This document shows, piece by piece, positions 22,831 to 31,500 of a stretch of 64,000 nt of DNA (the stretch's first letter is position 1; each line of letters starts with the position of its first letter). The notes below the pieces were generated by a model. That model was given only the letters and a program-made list of their open reading frames with translations, was not told the origin of the DNA and did no database searches. Both the position numbers and the translations under genes were made by a program. The stretch is from Macrostomum hystrix (lineage: Eukaryota > Platyhelminthes > Macrostomidae): NCBI GenBank assembly GCA_950097015.1, contig CATNEN010000003.1:11747501-11811500 (forward strand), written 5' to 3'.

Positions 22831-24076
22831 ATAATTTTATTTTTTGATTATACATTTATTGTTATTAAAATGTCTCATAATTCCTCATTCCATTTTTTAT
22901 ATATTTAGGGTGAGATTTTCTTGATATCGTTTATGTTAATATTGGTCGGGGGTTCGATTCCCTATTCGATTGGAACAATTTAAGATGCTAAAATCTGGGT
23001 GTGGATCCCCCAGTCCATGGACTGAAACTACTAGGTTCTAATTTAGGCGAGCAAATTAATTTTTATATTTTAGGATGAGACCTTTGGTATATCTAGAATC
23101 AGATTCTTGTAAATTTTAGAGGTGAGACAACACGAAATAAATAAAGTTTTTATATACGTTGCATATTGTCTACTGGCAGTACAAATGTGCGTTTTTTATT
23201 CCTTAATTTAAGAAAAACTTGCGAAAATGTCGTAAGTAATGAAACTTTTGTTTTCTAATTATACAAACAATTTTTTAATCAAGTAACGTGCTGCGTACGG
23301 CTATTAAATTAGTTATTTCGTACACCGCAATCGCTTCTGTAAGTAGTATGTTAGTGTATCATGCGGATCTAAAATATGAAAACAATTATCTGAGAAATTC
23401 CTGTTACTTCACTAAATATGATTCCTTTTAAACAATAGCATATATTCCTGGCTTTGCCTATTTACCTAAACAATCAGCAAGTTTTTTAGAAGTTAATTGA
23501 AAAGTTTGTCTTTTATATAATTAAATCATAAATACTAGTCTATTCTAGTTATTATCATTATTGTATGCATCTTCAATATATATAATCTCGTACGTTTTTC
23601 CATTTTCACAGCACTCTTTGACTTTTATCTGCTGTCTTTTTTCTTTTCCTTCAAGTTTGTCGTAATTGTTTATTTTCCGTGTTTTTTATATCACTCCAAC
23701 ACAGCTATTATTAATTAATTCCCAATAAACTTTTTTATTCAAAATTATGCGTCTATTTACTGATAAGCTACTTGTGTGTTTAAGTAGTATTTTGCGTATC
23801 CTTTTCAATTTAAGAAAAAGCCACGAAAGTACTATGCACAATACTAATAGACAAATTGATAAAAAAATATAAATTTTGAAAACAGAGCATAAATAACATG
23901 CCTGCATAATAGATTTTATTTTATTTATTCCGCGAGTAATATTAATTGCATGAAATCGCTTTTAACTTTTGTTTTTTAGGCGAGAATTTTACTAGTAGTT
24001 TTTAACAGAGTGTATCTTGACTGGCTCGTGACTAAAAGAATTCACTCTTGCCCTCTTTTAAATTTATGATTGTTAC
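22831..24076. other. AT-rich intergenic DNA with a SINE relic
   Basis: Mostly featureless AT-rich DNA. Positions 22948-23030 carry a relic described separately. A 73-codon minus-strand frame at 23686-23907 has an ATG, one hydrophobic stretch and an AATAAA 12 bases after its stop, but its composition is AT-driven and I do not call it a gene. Confidence 0.5.
22948..23030 (+). mobile_element. Internally deleted relic of SINE family 2
   Basis: Contains the B-box region tcgggggttcgattccc and, after a large deletion, ccccagtccatggactgaa. Both match the reverse complement of the full copy at 48.2-48.5 kb in the same order. Confidence 0.6.
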
Positions 24077-24094
24077 TTGGTCCAACGGGACCAT

Positions 24095-24495
24095 ATAATA
24101 TATATAATAATTGACACTAGACCCAAGGGCCAGTGCAGGTGTTGTGTCAGGCACACTAGCAGGTGGGGACTGCACACCTATTGTACTCCCCGGCTCTCTC
24201 GGACACCAGTTGACAGCCGCGTGTCAGCAATGGAATTTATTTTTCCAAACATATCGGCAGCATACAAACCCCACAGAATTGCCGCACAGAACTGCTTTAT
24301 TCCACGCCAGCCGGAATTATTATTACCCGACGAAATGTCGGTACTCATTTGCAGCTGAGTAGACTGTGTGCACATCAGGGCAAAGCAGCTTGCCAAAGGC
24401 TGCACGAATAGTTCTAGACTAGGTCGGGAGTCGAACCCAGGACCATCTAATCCAGAGTCCGACACCTTACTGACTGAGCTATCCGCCCTTCCCTA
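24095..24495 (-). mobile_element. tRNA-derived SINE, family 3
   Basis: On the minus strand the element begins near 24490 with a tRNA-like head: A-box region ggatagctcagtcagtaagg and B box gggttcgactccc, head complete by about 24421. A body of some 330 bases follows. The plus-strand left end (gacactagaccc) resembles the tail of SINE family 1, so the 3' ends may be related. gggaccat occurs just outside both ends (near 24087 and 24504) and may be a short target-site duplication. Confidence 0.7.
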
Positions 24496-24779
24496 GTATT
24501 AATGGGACCATCCCTAGTATTAATGCATGTCTGAAGATGCATCTGCCCTTATTCGACATTCATGATGCCCATTGTTTGCCCATCTGATAGCTGAACTCAA
24601 ATAATTACGGTGAATTATAGTTGACTTGAAGATTTAGAAAGATATACTTTCAGGAGGTTGCAATCAGTTTTGCTGGTGTTATATTGAACACGCACAAGGC
24701 ATGTGTTTCTCCGATCGACTTAACTTACAGTATACTGAACAGCTAGACTAGAGCAGCTTTGATAAGGGTAAGAAAATCA

Positions 24780-25310
24780 AATCTCTGCCTCATCTCTACC
24801 GTGTCTCATTTCTCCCGTATCTCTTCCGTCTTATCTCTCCCCAGTCTCATTTCTCCTCTGCCTCATCTCTCCCAAGCATAATCTCTTTTCTGCCTCATCT
24901 CTCCCCTGTGTCATCTCTCTCCTGCCTCACCTCTCCCAAGCCTCATCTCTCCCCAGCCTCATCTCTCCCCAGCCTCATCTCTCCTCTGCCTCATCTCTCC
25001 CCAACCTCATCTCTCCCCTGCCTCATCTCTACGAAGCATCATCTCTTTTCTGCCTCATCTCTCCCCTGTCTCATCTCTCCCCAGTCTCATCTCTCCTGCC
25101 TCATCTCTCCCAAGCCTCATCTCTCCCCAGCCTCATCTCTCCTCTGCCTCATCTCTACCAAGCATCATCTCTTTTCTGCCTCATCTCTCCCCTGTCTCAT
25201 CTCTCCTGCCTCATCTCTCCCAAGCCTCATCTCTCCCCAGACTCATCTCTCTTATCTGCCTCATCTCTTCCAGTCTCATCTCTCCTCTGCCTCATCTGTT
25301 CGTGTATCCG
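24780..25310. repeat. 16-bp pyrimidine-rich minisatellite (R14)
   Basis: Tandem copies of about 16 bp, tgcctcatctctcccc, with small indels. It is nearly identical to the repeat inside the hAT-type element at 63.6-63.9 kb. The Ser/Leu-rich open frame across it is an artefact. Confidence 0.9.
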
Positions 25311-25930
25311 TTGTCTGCTGTGGTCTATTCAATAATCAGTCTGTTCAGCAAGGAATAACCGATGACCTGTCTTGGTCCAAACTGGTTGTTTTTCAAAAAG
25401 CACGTTGGCTTCAAAGGATTTCAATCCTATGTATTATATTTTGAGTCAGCTTGAGTTTTTTATCTGATTGATCACTTCTGTCATTCACTTCTGTCAATCA
25501 TCATGATATCATCATGACTTCAATCATCATGATGATCACTTCTGTCAATCATGCTTATCATATATTGTTACTCTGGCCTTGTTGCTATTCAGTTGTAATT
25601 TTATCAGTCAAAGGCAAACCTGGTCAATCCTGGACGATATTAAAATTTCAATACGTCAACGTCATCATTTGTCAACAATTCATCAAAGACAATTTGGCAT
25701 TTTTTTATCCAGTGACGAATAAGAAAAGCAACAGATTAGAAAAATGAAGAGGTTTTTACGATATGGCAGAGATGAGTTGCTGATGCGAGGATAAAAGGAT
25801 TTTGAAGTTGCTTTAAAACAGCAAATCTGCTTCCTTCAATTGCTCCAAATTTTATTCTATCTAAAACTAAAACCAGTCAAATGAATCTGTGGACTAGCAA
25901 AGCAAAGACCATTGCTGCTGTTTTGACAAT
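25311..25930. other. AT-rich spacer with short atcatgat repeats
   Basis: At 25470-25560 there are near-repeats of cacttctgtcaatcatcatg. No coding region supported. Confidence 0.5.
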
Positions 25931-26640
25931 ATCCCGGGAAATGGGAAATCCCATAAGTTTCGGGAAATGGGATGTAGCATATCGGATTAGGGATATAAGT
26001 TTCAGGAAATGGGATGTAGCATATCGGATTAGGGATATAAGTTTCAGGAAATGGGATGTCGCATATCGGATTAGGGATATAAGTTTCAGGAAATGGGATG
26101 TCGCATATGGGATTAGGGATATGGGTTGCGGGAAATGGGATGTGGTATCTGGGATTATGGATATGGGTTGCGGGAAATGGGATGTGGTATCTGGGATTAG
26201 GGATATAAGTTTCAGGAAATGGGATGTGGTATCTGGGATTATGGATATGGGTTGCGGGGAATGGGATGTGGTATCTGGGATTAGGGATATAAGTTTCAGG
26301 AAATGGGATGTGGTATCTGGGATTATGGATATGGGTTGCGGGGAATGGGATGTGGTATCTGGGATTATGGATATGGGTTGCGGGAAATGGGATGTGGTAT
26401 CTGGGATTATGGATATGGGTTGCGGGAAATGGGATGTGGTATCTGGGATTAGGGATATAAGTTTCAGGAAATGGGATGTAGGATATCGGATTAGGAATAG
26501 AAGTTGCGAGAAATGGGTTGTAGTATCTGGGATTAGGAATATAAGTTGTGAGAAATGGGTTGTAGTATCTGGGATTAGGGATATAAGTTACGGGAAATGG
26601 GATGTGGGATTTGGGATGTAGGATATGGGATGTGGGATTT
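25931..26640. repeat. 42-bp minisatellite (R15)
   Basis: Units of 42 bp containing gggattagggatat, aagtttcagg or gggttgcggg, and aaatgggatgtggtatct. The 42-bp period keeps one frame open (DISFRKWDVVSG repeats), giving a 246-codon repeat artefact. Two half-unit types alternate, implying dimeric evolution. Confidence 0.9.
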
Positions 26641-27056
26641 GGGATTCGGGATTTAGGATGTTGGAAATTAAATGTTAGAAATGTAATATAAGATATTGAT
26701 TGTGGGAAATGAGGTGCGGTATATTGGGTGGTAGGATATTTGATGTGGGATGTAAGATATTAGATATGGGGGTTAGGACGTAGGATATAGGATGTGGTAA
26801 ATGGGATGTAGTAACTGCCTAGCATGAAACAATAAAATGTCGTGTTACGGATTGCTACGGATGCAACGGATGGTACTCTTAGTACCAAACTGCTTGGCCT
26901 TGGCGAGTTCCGGCTGCTTGACCAACTGTGCGATTAGAACAATTGAATTACCGGAAATACTAGTATCGGTCGATTATCGATTTTTCTGTTGGTCTCTAGA
27001 AAAACACACAAAATACTCACAGTCCTATTGTAGAATTAGTCTGGATATATCCCAGT
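26641..27056. other. Decaying edge of R15 and unrecognised sequence
   Basis: 26641-26810 is a degraded continuation of gggat-type repeats. From 26837 a 100-codon frame opens with several ATGs, but it runs into repeat and SINE sequence and shows no domain. I do not call it a gene. Confidence 0.4.
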
Positions 27057-27266
27057 CTCTAATCTCACTGTTTAATCTCATACGGGGTGCCTCTAGCCCC
27101 AAGGTCCCTGAGCTCGATTCCGCGGCGAGGCCACATTAAATTGGGGGGGGGGCAACCGCGGAGAGAAGGCTTGAGGGCCAACCTCCAAAGCACAGTGAGA
27201 GTGTACACTGTCTGACGATGAGAAAGTCAGGGTAGATGAACACACCTGTGTGTGTGCTCAGGAGTC

Positions 27267-27900
27267 CAAGGCCGGTCCGACGGGTTCGCTTTTTGGCCCC
27301 GTGCCTGCGGTCTCCACCCCTACCGCCGTCGTCAACACTCGGATTAACCAGTGGGTGACCTCAAAGCACAAGGACAGATGGATCAATAACGCCGACTGTC
27401 GGCAGTCTCGCGCTGCTGTCCCTTGTCCCTCCACCGCCCTTCGCAAAGCCTTGCTTGGACTGAACCGCAAGGACATCAGGGCAGTTACCATGGCCCTCTC
27501 TGGCCATGGCTGTTTCGCCAGGCACCGCTTCCTGCAAGGCAAAATCCGCAGTGAGGAATGCCCCTTCTGCCTCTCCTATGTTGAGGATGCAGAGCATTTC
27601 ATTTGCGACTGCCCCGCCTTCACTCAGGACAGGCTCACCTATCTCGGCCCAAACCCGGATCTCCCCGACGTTTTCAGGCCTGAGAACATCTGCCAGCTCG
27701 TCCGATACCTGAGGGCCATCGGGCGAGCAACCCTCCACCTCCTGGACTCTCCGGAGGAGGACCGCGCTGCGGACGCCGGCACCACCGGATCCCCCTGCGC
27801 GACACCGCAGCTCTAGTTGCCCGTGGTCGCCAGGGGCTAGCGGAATGGGCGGCAACGCCTCCCCGCTGCATCCGGAAGATGCCCCCTGCAGCTAAGTCAA
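27267..27900 (+). mobile_element. 5'-truncated non-LTR retrotransposon (LINE) 3' end
   Basis: Inserted into the SINE with a perfect 13-bp target-site duplication gtgctcaggagtc (27254-27266 and 27901-27913). It carries the last part of the LINE ORF, a short 3' UTR with a hairpin (27838-27868), and ends ctaagtcaa without a poly(A) tail. Confidence 0.85.
27268..27816 (+). pseudogene. C-terminal fragment of LINE ORF2 (I/Jockey-like)
   Basis: The open frame to TAG at 27816 encodes about 180 residues. Visible features are a basic stretch ([17 protein letters not shown]), then SGHG, and the Cys/His motif [18 protein letters not shown] (spacing CxxC...H....C) followed by PAF. This is the gag-like Cys/His tail found after the reverse transcriptase and RNase H domains of I/Jockey/R1-type elements. 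The N-terminal part and the reverse transcriptase are absent because of 5' truncation, so it cannot act alone. Its GC content is far above its surroundings. Confidence 0.75.
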
Positions 27901-28179
27901 GTGCTCAGGAGTCAGCGAAATGGGCAGAATTGCCTCCTCGCTGGCTGCGGGTCTAGTGTCACCAAATGTTGTGTCTAATCTGTCTAATCTCAGTGTTTAA
28001 TCTCATTAATTAGTCTAAGATTTCTAATCGATAATACTTTTGCTTCAGAAAAGACAAGTTTTTTTTCCATAGACAAAAAGCAACGAACTAAAAGGTGAGC
28101 ATACTTGCTGAGCAGAGCTGAACTTATTTGGTAGATTATCAAATTACAAGCAAACTACATTGGCCTCATTGAGTTTAAC

Positions 28180-28524
28180 ATGGAAGTGCATCACAGTAAA
28201 AAAACTGGCTTGACTACCGCAGAAGATGCAACATTTATAACGGCAGTTGCAGCTATCGCTTGCGCTGTTGTACTAATAGCCTACAGTTTCCTGTACTTAC
28301 CTATGCAACGCATCCTAACTGATCAGAACGAACTATTGACTAGAGATCGCGACATAAATTTCTATTTGAATTATTACAACTTTGCCGACCAAGTTATGAA
28401 GATTAATTTCTGTTTGAACGCAAATCCATTATCGCAGCATCTCACAACTACTGAACTTCATCGGTCTGGCGACGAAATATCTAGATTGCAACCTACTCAA
28501 CTCGGCAGAAGTCATGATTTTTGA
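28180..28524 (+). CDS. Small single-span membrane protein, unrecognised
   Basis: 114 codons from ATG 28180 to TGA 28524, starting MEVHHSKKTGLTT. One hydrophobic segment at about residues 22-41 (ITAVAAIACAVVLIAYSFLY) follows a short N-terminus without a cleavable signal; the rest is polar. Codon use resembles the nearby real exons rather than repeat-driven frames. AATAAA at 28616-28621 is about 92 bases after the stop. A donor-like gtgagc at 28095 could belong to a 5'-UTR exon. I do not recognise the family. Confidence 0.5.
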   Translation: MEVHHSKKTGLTTAEDATFITAVAAIACAVVLIAYSFLYLPMQRILTDQNELLTRDRDINFYLNYYNFADQVMKINFCLNANPLSQHLTTTELHRSGDEISRLQPTQLGRSHDF

Positions 28525-28615
28525 GCAGTTTTTTAACGGAATTATAACTCGGTAGAGTCCAGTTTCAATTAAACACTACTTCTATTTTGTTAGCCGTGAT
28601 TTTTTATATCTTTGA

Positions 28616-28621
28616 AATAAA
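28616..28621 (+). terminator. Polyadenylation signal AATAAA
   Basis: Downstream of the small membrane-protein ORF ending at 28524. Confidence 0.45.
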
Positions 28622-29296
28622 ATAATACTTCAAATCGCAACGTTGGAATCTACCTTGAAATTTCAAGTCAATGTAGTTTTTATTTATAAAGTCTGACTAA
28701 CTACTTAAAGTAGTAAACGAAATTTACATCACTTCAGATCCAGGTATTTTAACGCTTTTGTGTTATCTTGCGAGATCTTATTATTTGCGTGCTACAACTT
28801 TGTGTTGTTTAAAGTCGTAAATCAATCTCCAGGTAACGTGATGTGAGTTCTAGCTTTGCTTTATCAATTCAGGTCGGCGAGTAAAAGAAAGACTGGAGAT
28901 TGAGGTATGGGATCTTCGCTATGACAGTTGAATCGATTCTTATATTTGAAATAAAAAAGATATCACGGTATTACAGCAAGGCAAGATGAAAAATATCTAA
29001 CTATATAGATTTAAAATTCAAGTACACGTACAAAAGCATGCGAACATTGTTTTACATTTCGAAACTCCAAGTTAAGTCCTATTTCACTTGAAAAGGTTTT
29101 GTTTTACAAGAAGGATGCGTTTAATCAAGATAATCCCAATTAAACCTATCACTTTCTGATAACAACCCAATAATCTTGAGTTTAAGACGCTCGAGAAAAT
29201 TGTACAGTATCCGTCAATGGTTATTTTGGAATATTTAGGCATATGGTTATTTTGGTTAGCGACAGTGTCAGAGCCCAATGGTCTATCAAGACTTGC
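28622..29296. other. Spacer between convergent genes
   Basis: AT-rich, no coding signature. It should contain the 3' UTR of the minus-strand lectin gene. Confidence 0.5.
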
Positions 29297-30031
29297 TTAA
29301 TTAAATGGCGACAGGCACTCACACAGTCCAGCATGATTTAAGTCAGTCTGCCGAGTATCTACTACGAGACGGCCGGTGGTGCAGACCGCGTCCTCCGCGT
29401 TACCACCGTTGTTCGGCTCTCCGCTGTTCCACAGGCTGTGGTCGAAGGTGCCGTTGCAGGAGACCCAGTGCCAGCCGCCTGCTGGCTCCGCACTGCCCGG
29501 AGGCTGGAGGCCGCCCAGCCACAGCGAGGTTCTACGCGCAGTCGTGCTGAAAATGAGCTCAATGTGAGACATCTCACTGCTGCTCGTCACGTCGGCGAAG
29601 ATCACAAGACCGCTCTCGGACTCGCATCTTTGTCTCTGTGTCGACCAGTTGCCAGTGGGCTGCACCTTGTACTTCACTCCGCAAAGGTCGTCTCCGTAGC
29701 CAGTCGGACACAGCTGGCCAGCCTCGAGTCCCGGCTGCTGCTTCACAAACACCTGGCCTCTCCTGGAGCAGCTGCAGTCCCTCACCGACTTGCTGCACTT
29801 GTCGAACACGAACAGCTGACACGGACCGTCAGCCATGGTGAAGGCCTGGCAGCGCTGCTCCTTGTTGCACTGAACGGCACAACCTGCCTCGGTTATGCCA
29901 CTTGTATCCGTCAGAGTGAACTCGCTCTTGACACACAGATATCCCATCAGCAAATGGAATGTCTCAGATAGGACATCTGGCATTTGAGAAAGCACCAGAA
30001 GCGTCATGATGATTGCAGGGATCTTCTTCAT
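29297..30031 (-). CDS. Secreted C-type lectin with N-terminal PAN/apple-like domain, intronless
   Basis: 244 residues from ATG at 30031 to TAA at 29297. Residues 1-22 are a signal peptide (AIIMTLLVLSQMPDVLS). Residues about 30-100 have the PAN/apple pattern: CAVQCNKEQRCQAFTM then CQLF. Residues about 108-244 are a C-type lectin domain: CPTGYGDDLC, SLWLGG at 169-174, GGWHW at 185-189, EPNN at 205-208 and terminal LCEC. EPN is the calcium and mannose-type specificity motif, but the usual WND partner appears as LNH at 231-233, so calcium-site 2 may be altered. The protein should be secreted and may bind sugars in immunity or mucus. No intron interrupts it and its GC content is well above that of the spacers. 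ATG choice is fixed by the signal peptide. Confidence 0.88.
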   Translation of the reverse strand: MKKIPAIIMTLLVLSQMPDVLSETFHLLMGYLCVKSEFTLTDTSGITEAGCAVQCNKEQRCQAFTMADGPCQLFVFDKCSKSVRDCSCSRRGQVFVKQQPGLEAGQLCPTGYGDDLCGVKYKVQPTGNWSTQRQRCESESGLVIFADVTSSSEMSHIELIFSTTARRTSLWLGGLQPPGSAEPAGGWHWVSCNGTFDHSLWNSGEPNNGGNAEDAVCTTGRLVVDTRQTDLNHAGLCECLSPFN

Positions 30032-30500
30032 GTTGAAACTGGCAGCTAGTGTCTTTGACAGTGGATTTCAGTTCAGTGCGCACTAATTGGGCATGAATAC
30101 TACCGCTTGAGGACTGATGGTGAAAATTGCTGCAACTCATCAAATTATATCCATATTCTGTCTGCCTGGCGGATGAGATGGAGATGTCCAACAGGAGGCA
30201 GAGTTGACAAACAGACAGTTTTTTTAAATTATTTCCTCGCTTGTTAGTGCCGAAAACTGTTCTGGCTTGGGACAGGGCTAGAATCGGATATAAAAATCAA
30301 TAAAAAATATCAAGTATCAATCATGCAAATGGTTTGGTAAAAGCCCAGACTTTTTTTCATTAAAAAACGTAGCAATAGAATTACGCATTAAATATTTAGC
30401 TGTTTTAAAACAAATTTTCTAGTTATGGGATGTTGTGGCTGATTATAGAGGCATTCAAAAATATTTGGCAACTGGACACCCTTTAAAAAACAGTAGCTGC
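30032..30500. other. Upstream region of the lectin gene
   Basis: No coding region. The minus-strand promoter should lie here; I see no unambiguous TATA box. Confidence 0.45.
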
Positions 30501-30504
30501 AAAA

Positions 30505-30945
30505 ACTAACTGAACATGTTACAATCCTGCAATGTAGTCTCCCCCTCTCTCAATGCACTTTTGGTGCCGCCGAATCCATGCTTCGAATGCGCCACGGGCC
30601 CAGATGTGCTGATGAAGATGACGAACATCTCCTTCCGGGACCGAAAACTGGACCGCAGGATCTGTCGGCCTCGCGTCTCCAGAGCCCACCCAGGCCTTGT
30701 TCTGCATCTTCTGGGGCACTTGAAAATAAAAAAAAACATTTCTCATCACCTGTAACGAGGTCGGAAAGCCTCTGGCTGCCTCCTGGACCGAAGTTGCGCA
30801 CGAATTCCTGGCTACACCGCACCCTCTCCCTCTTCTGCTCTTCTGTCAGGAGGTGGGGCACCCAGCGGGCGGTGACCTTGCGGAGGCCTAGGTGGCTGTG
30901 CACTGTAAGTGATGAGATGCTTATAGAAACTGGGTTAAGGCTCAT
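30505..30945 (-). pseudogene. Broken mariner-family transposase
   Basis: On the minus strand two frames together show mariner signatures: VHSHLGLRKVTARWVPHLLT, TEEQKRERV, VTGDEKCFF (the VTGDE block with the second catalytic Asp), then in a shifted frame MQNKAWVGSGDARP, AFEAWIRRHQKCIERGGDYI at the C-terminus. A frameshift and shortening of the segment between these blocks inactivate it, and the N-terminal DNA-binding part is missing. Sequence to about 31030 may be the rest of the element. Confidence 0.75.
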
Positions 30946-31029
30946 TCACAATGTCACTTTATCAAACTGTTATCAAACTGTTATCAAACGAGGCGAAAAC
31001 ACACGAATGTACGTTTTATGGCCATAATT

Positions 31030-31500
31030 AATTTAAAACATCACATAAAAGTACACCAAAACGTCTGAACGAGCCGTACGAGCCTGGGCGTCCTTGCGTC
31101 GGACCAGGACGCCCAGACGGAGATCGAAGCCGCGGAAGCGCATCCGCCTGCTGGAACTCCAAGCGAAAGAGCGGCAACTCAGAATAGGGGGCCCAAGCAG
31201 TGGATGACCGCGAACCCCAGATCAAGTTTAAGTCCCAAGTGTACGGAATTAGACAACAGAAGTAGGAGCTGCTCATTACTGACTTCCTGGAAGACGCGTT
31301 TCGACCGGCCGACGCAGTGCTGGCTCAGGGTCAAGATAATGAACTAAGGATCTCATTGCCTCTCCAAAAGCTGATCGGATAAATTTGCCGGTAAAGTAGC
31401 CACAGTTCTATAATCATCGCCAACTGATTATTTGAAGCGACACATTTAGAAAGCTATCGTTTGGGAATGAGCTGCAATGGTGCTGCCAATTAATCCCTTG
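31030..31500. other. GC-rich unrecognised block then spacer
   Basis: 31060-31320 is distinctly GC-rich, unlike its surroundings, and may be a fragment of a mobile element; I find no recognisable motif in six frames. 31321-31500 is ordinary spacer. Confidence 0.35.

Larger units (their letters stand above)
27081..27972 (+). mobile_element. SINE family 1 copy split by a LINE insertion
   Basis: The SINE lacks the first part of its head and starts near gtgcctctagccccaagg; the B box gctcgattcc, body and tail are present, in two parts (27081-27266 and 27914-27972). Flanks tctaatctcactgtttaatc and tctaatctcagtgtttaatc are near-identical, either a target duplication or neighbouring units of the 13-bp satellite into which it inserted. 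Confidence 0.85.

Noticed and set aside
25881-26621. 246-codon frame with KWDVVSG repeats
   Set aside because: Direct read-through of a 42-bp repeat; no signal peptide or domain.
31028-31276. 82-codon GC-rich minus-strand frame
   Set aside because: No recognisable domain; probably part of a decayed mobile element.
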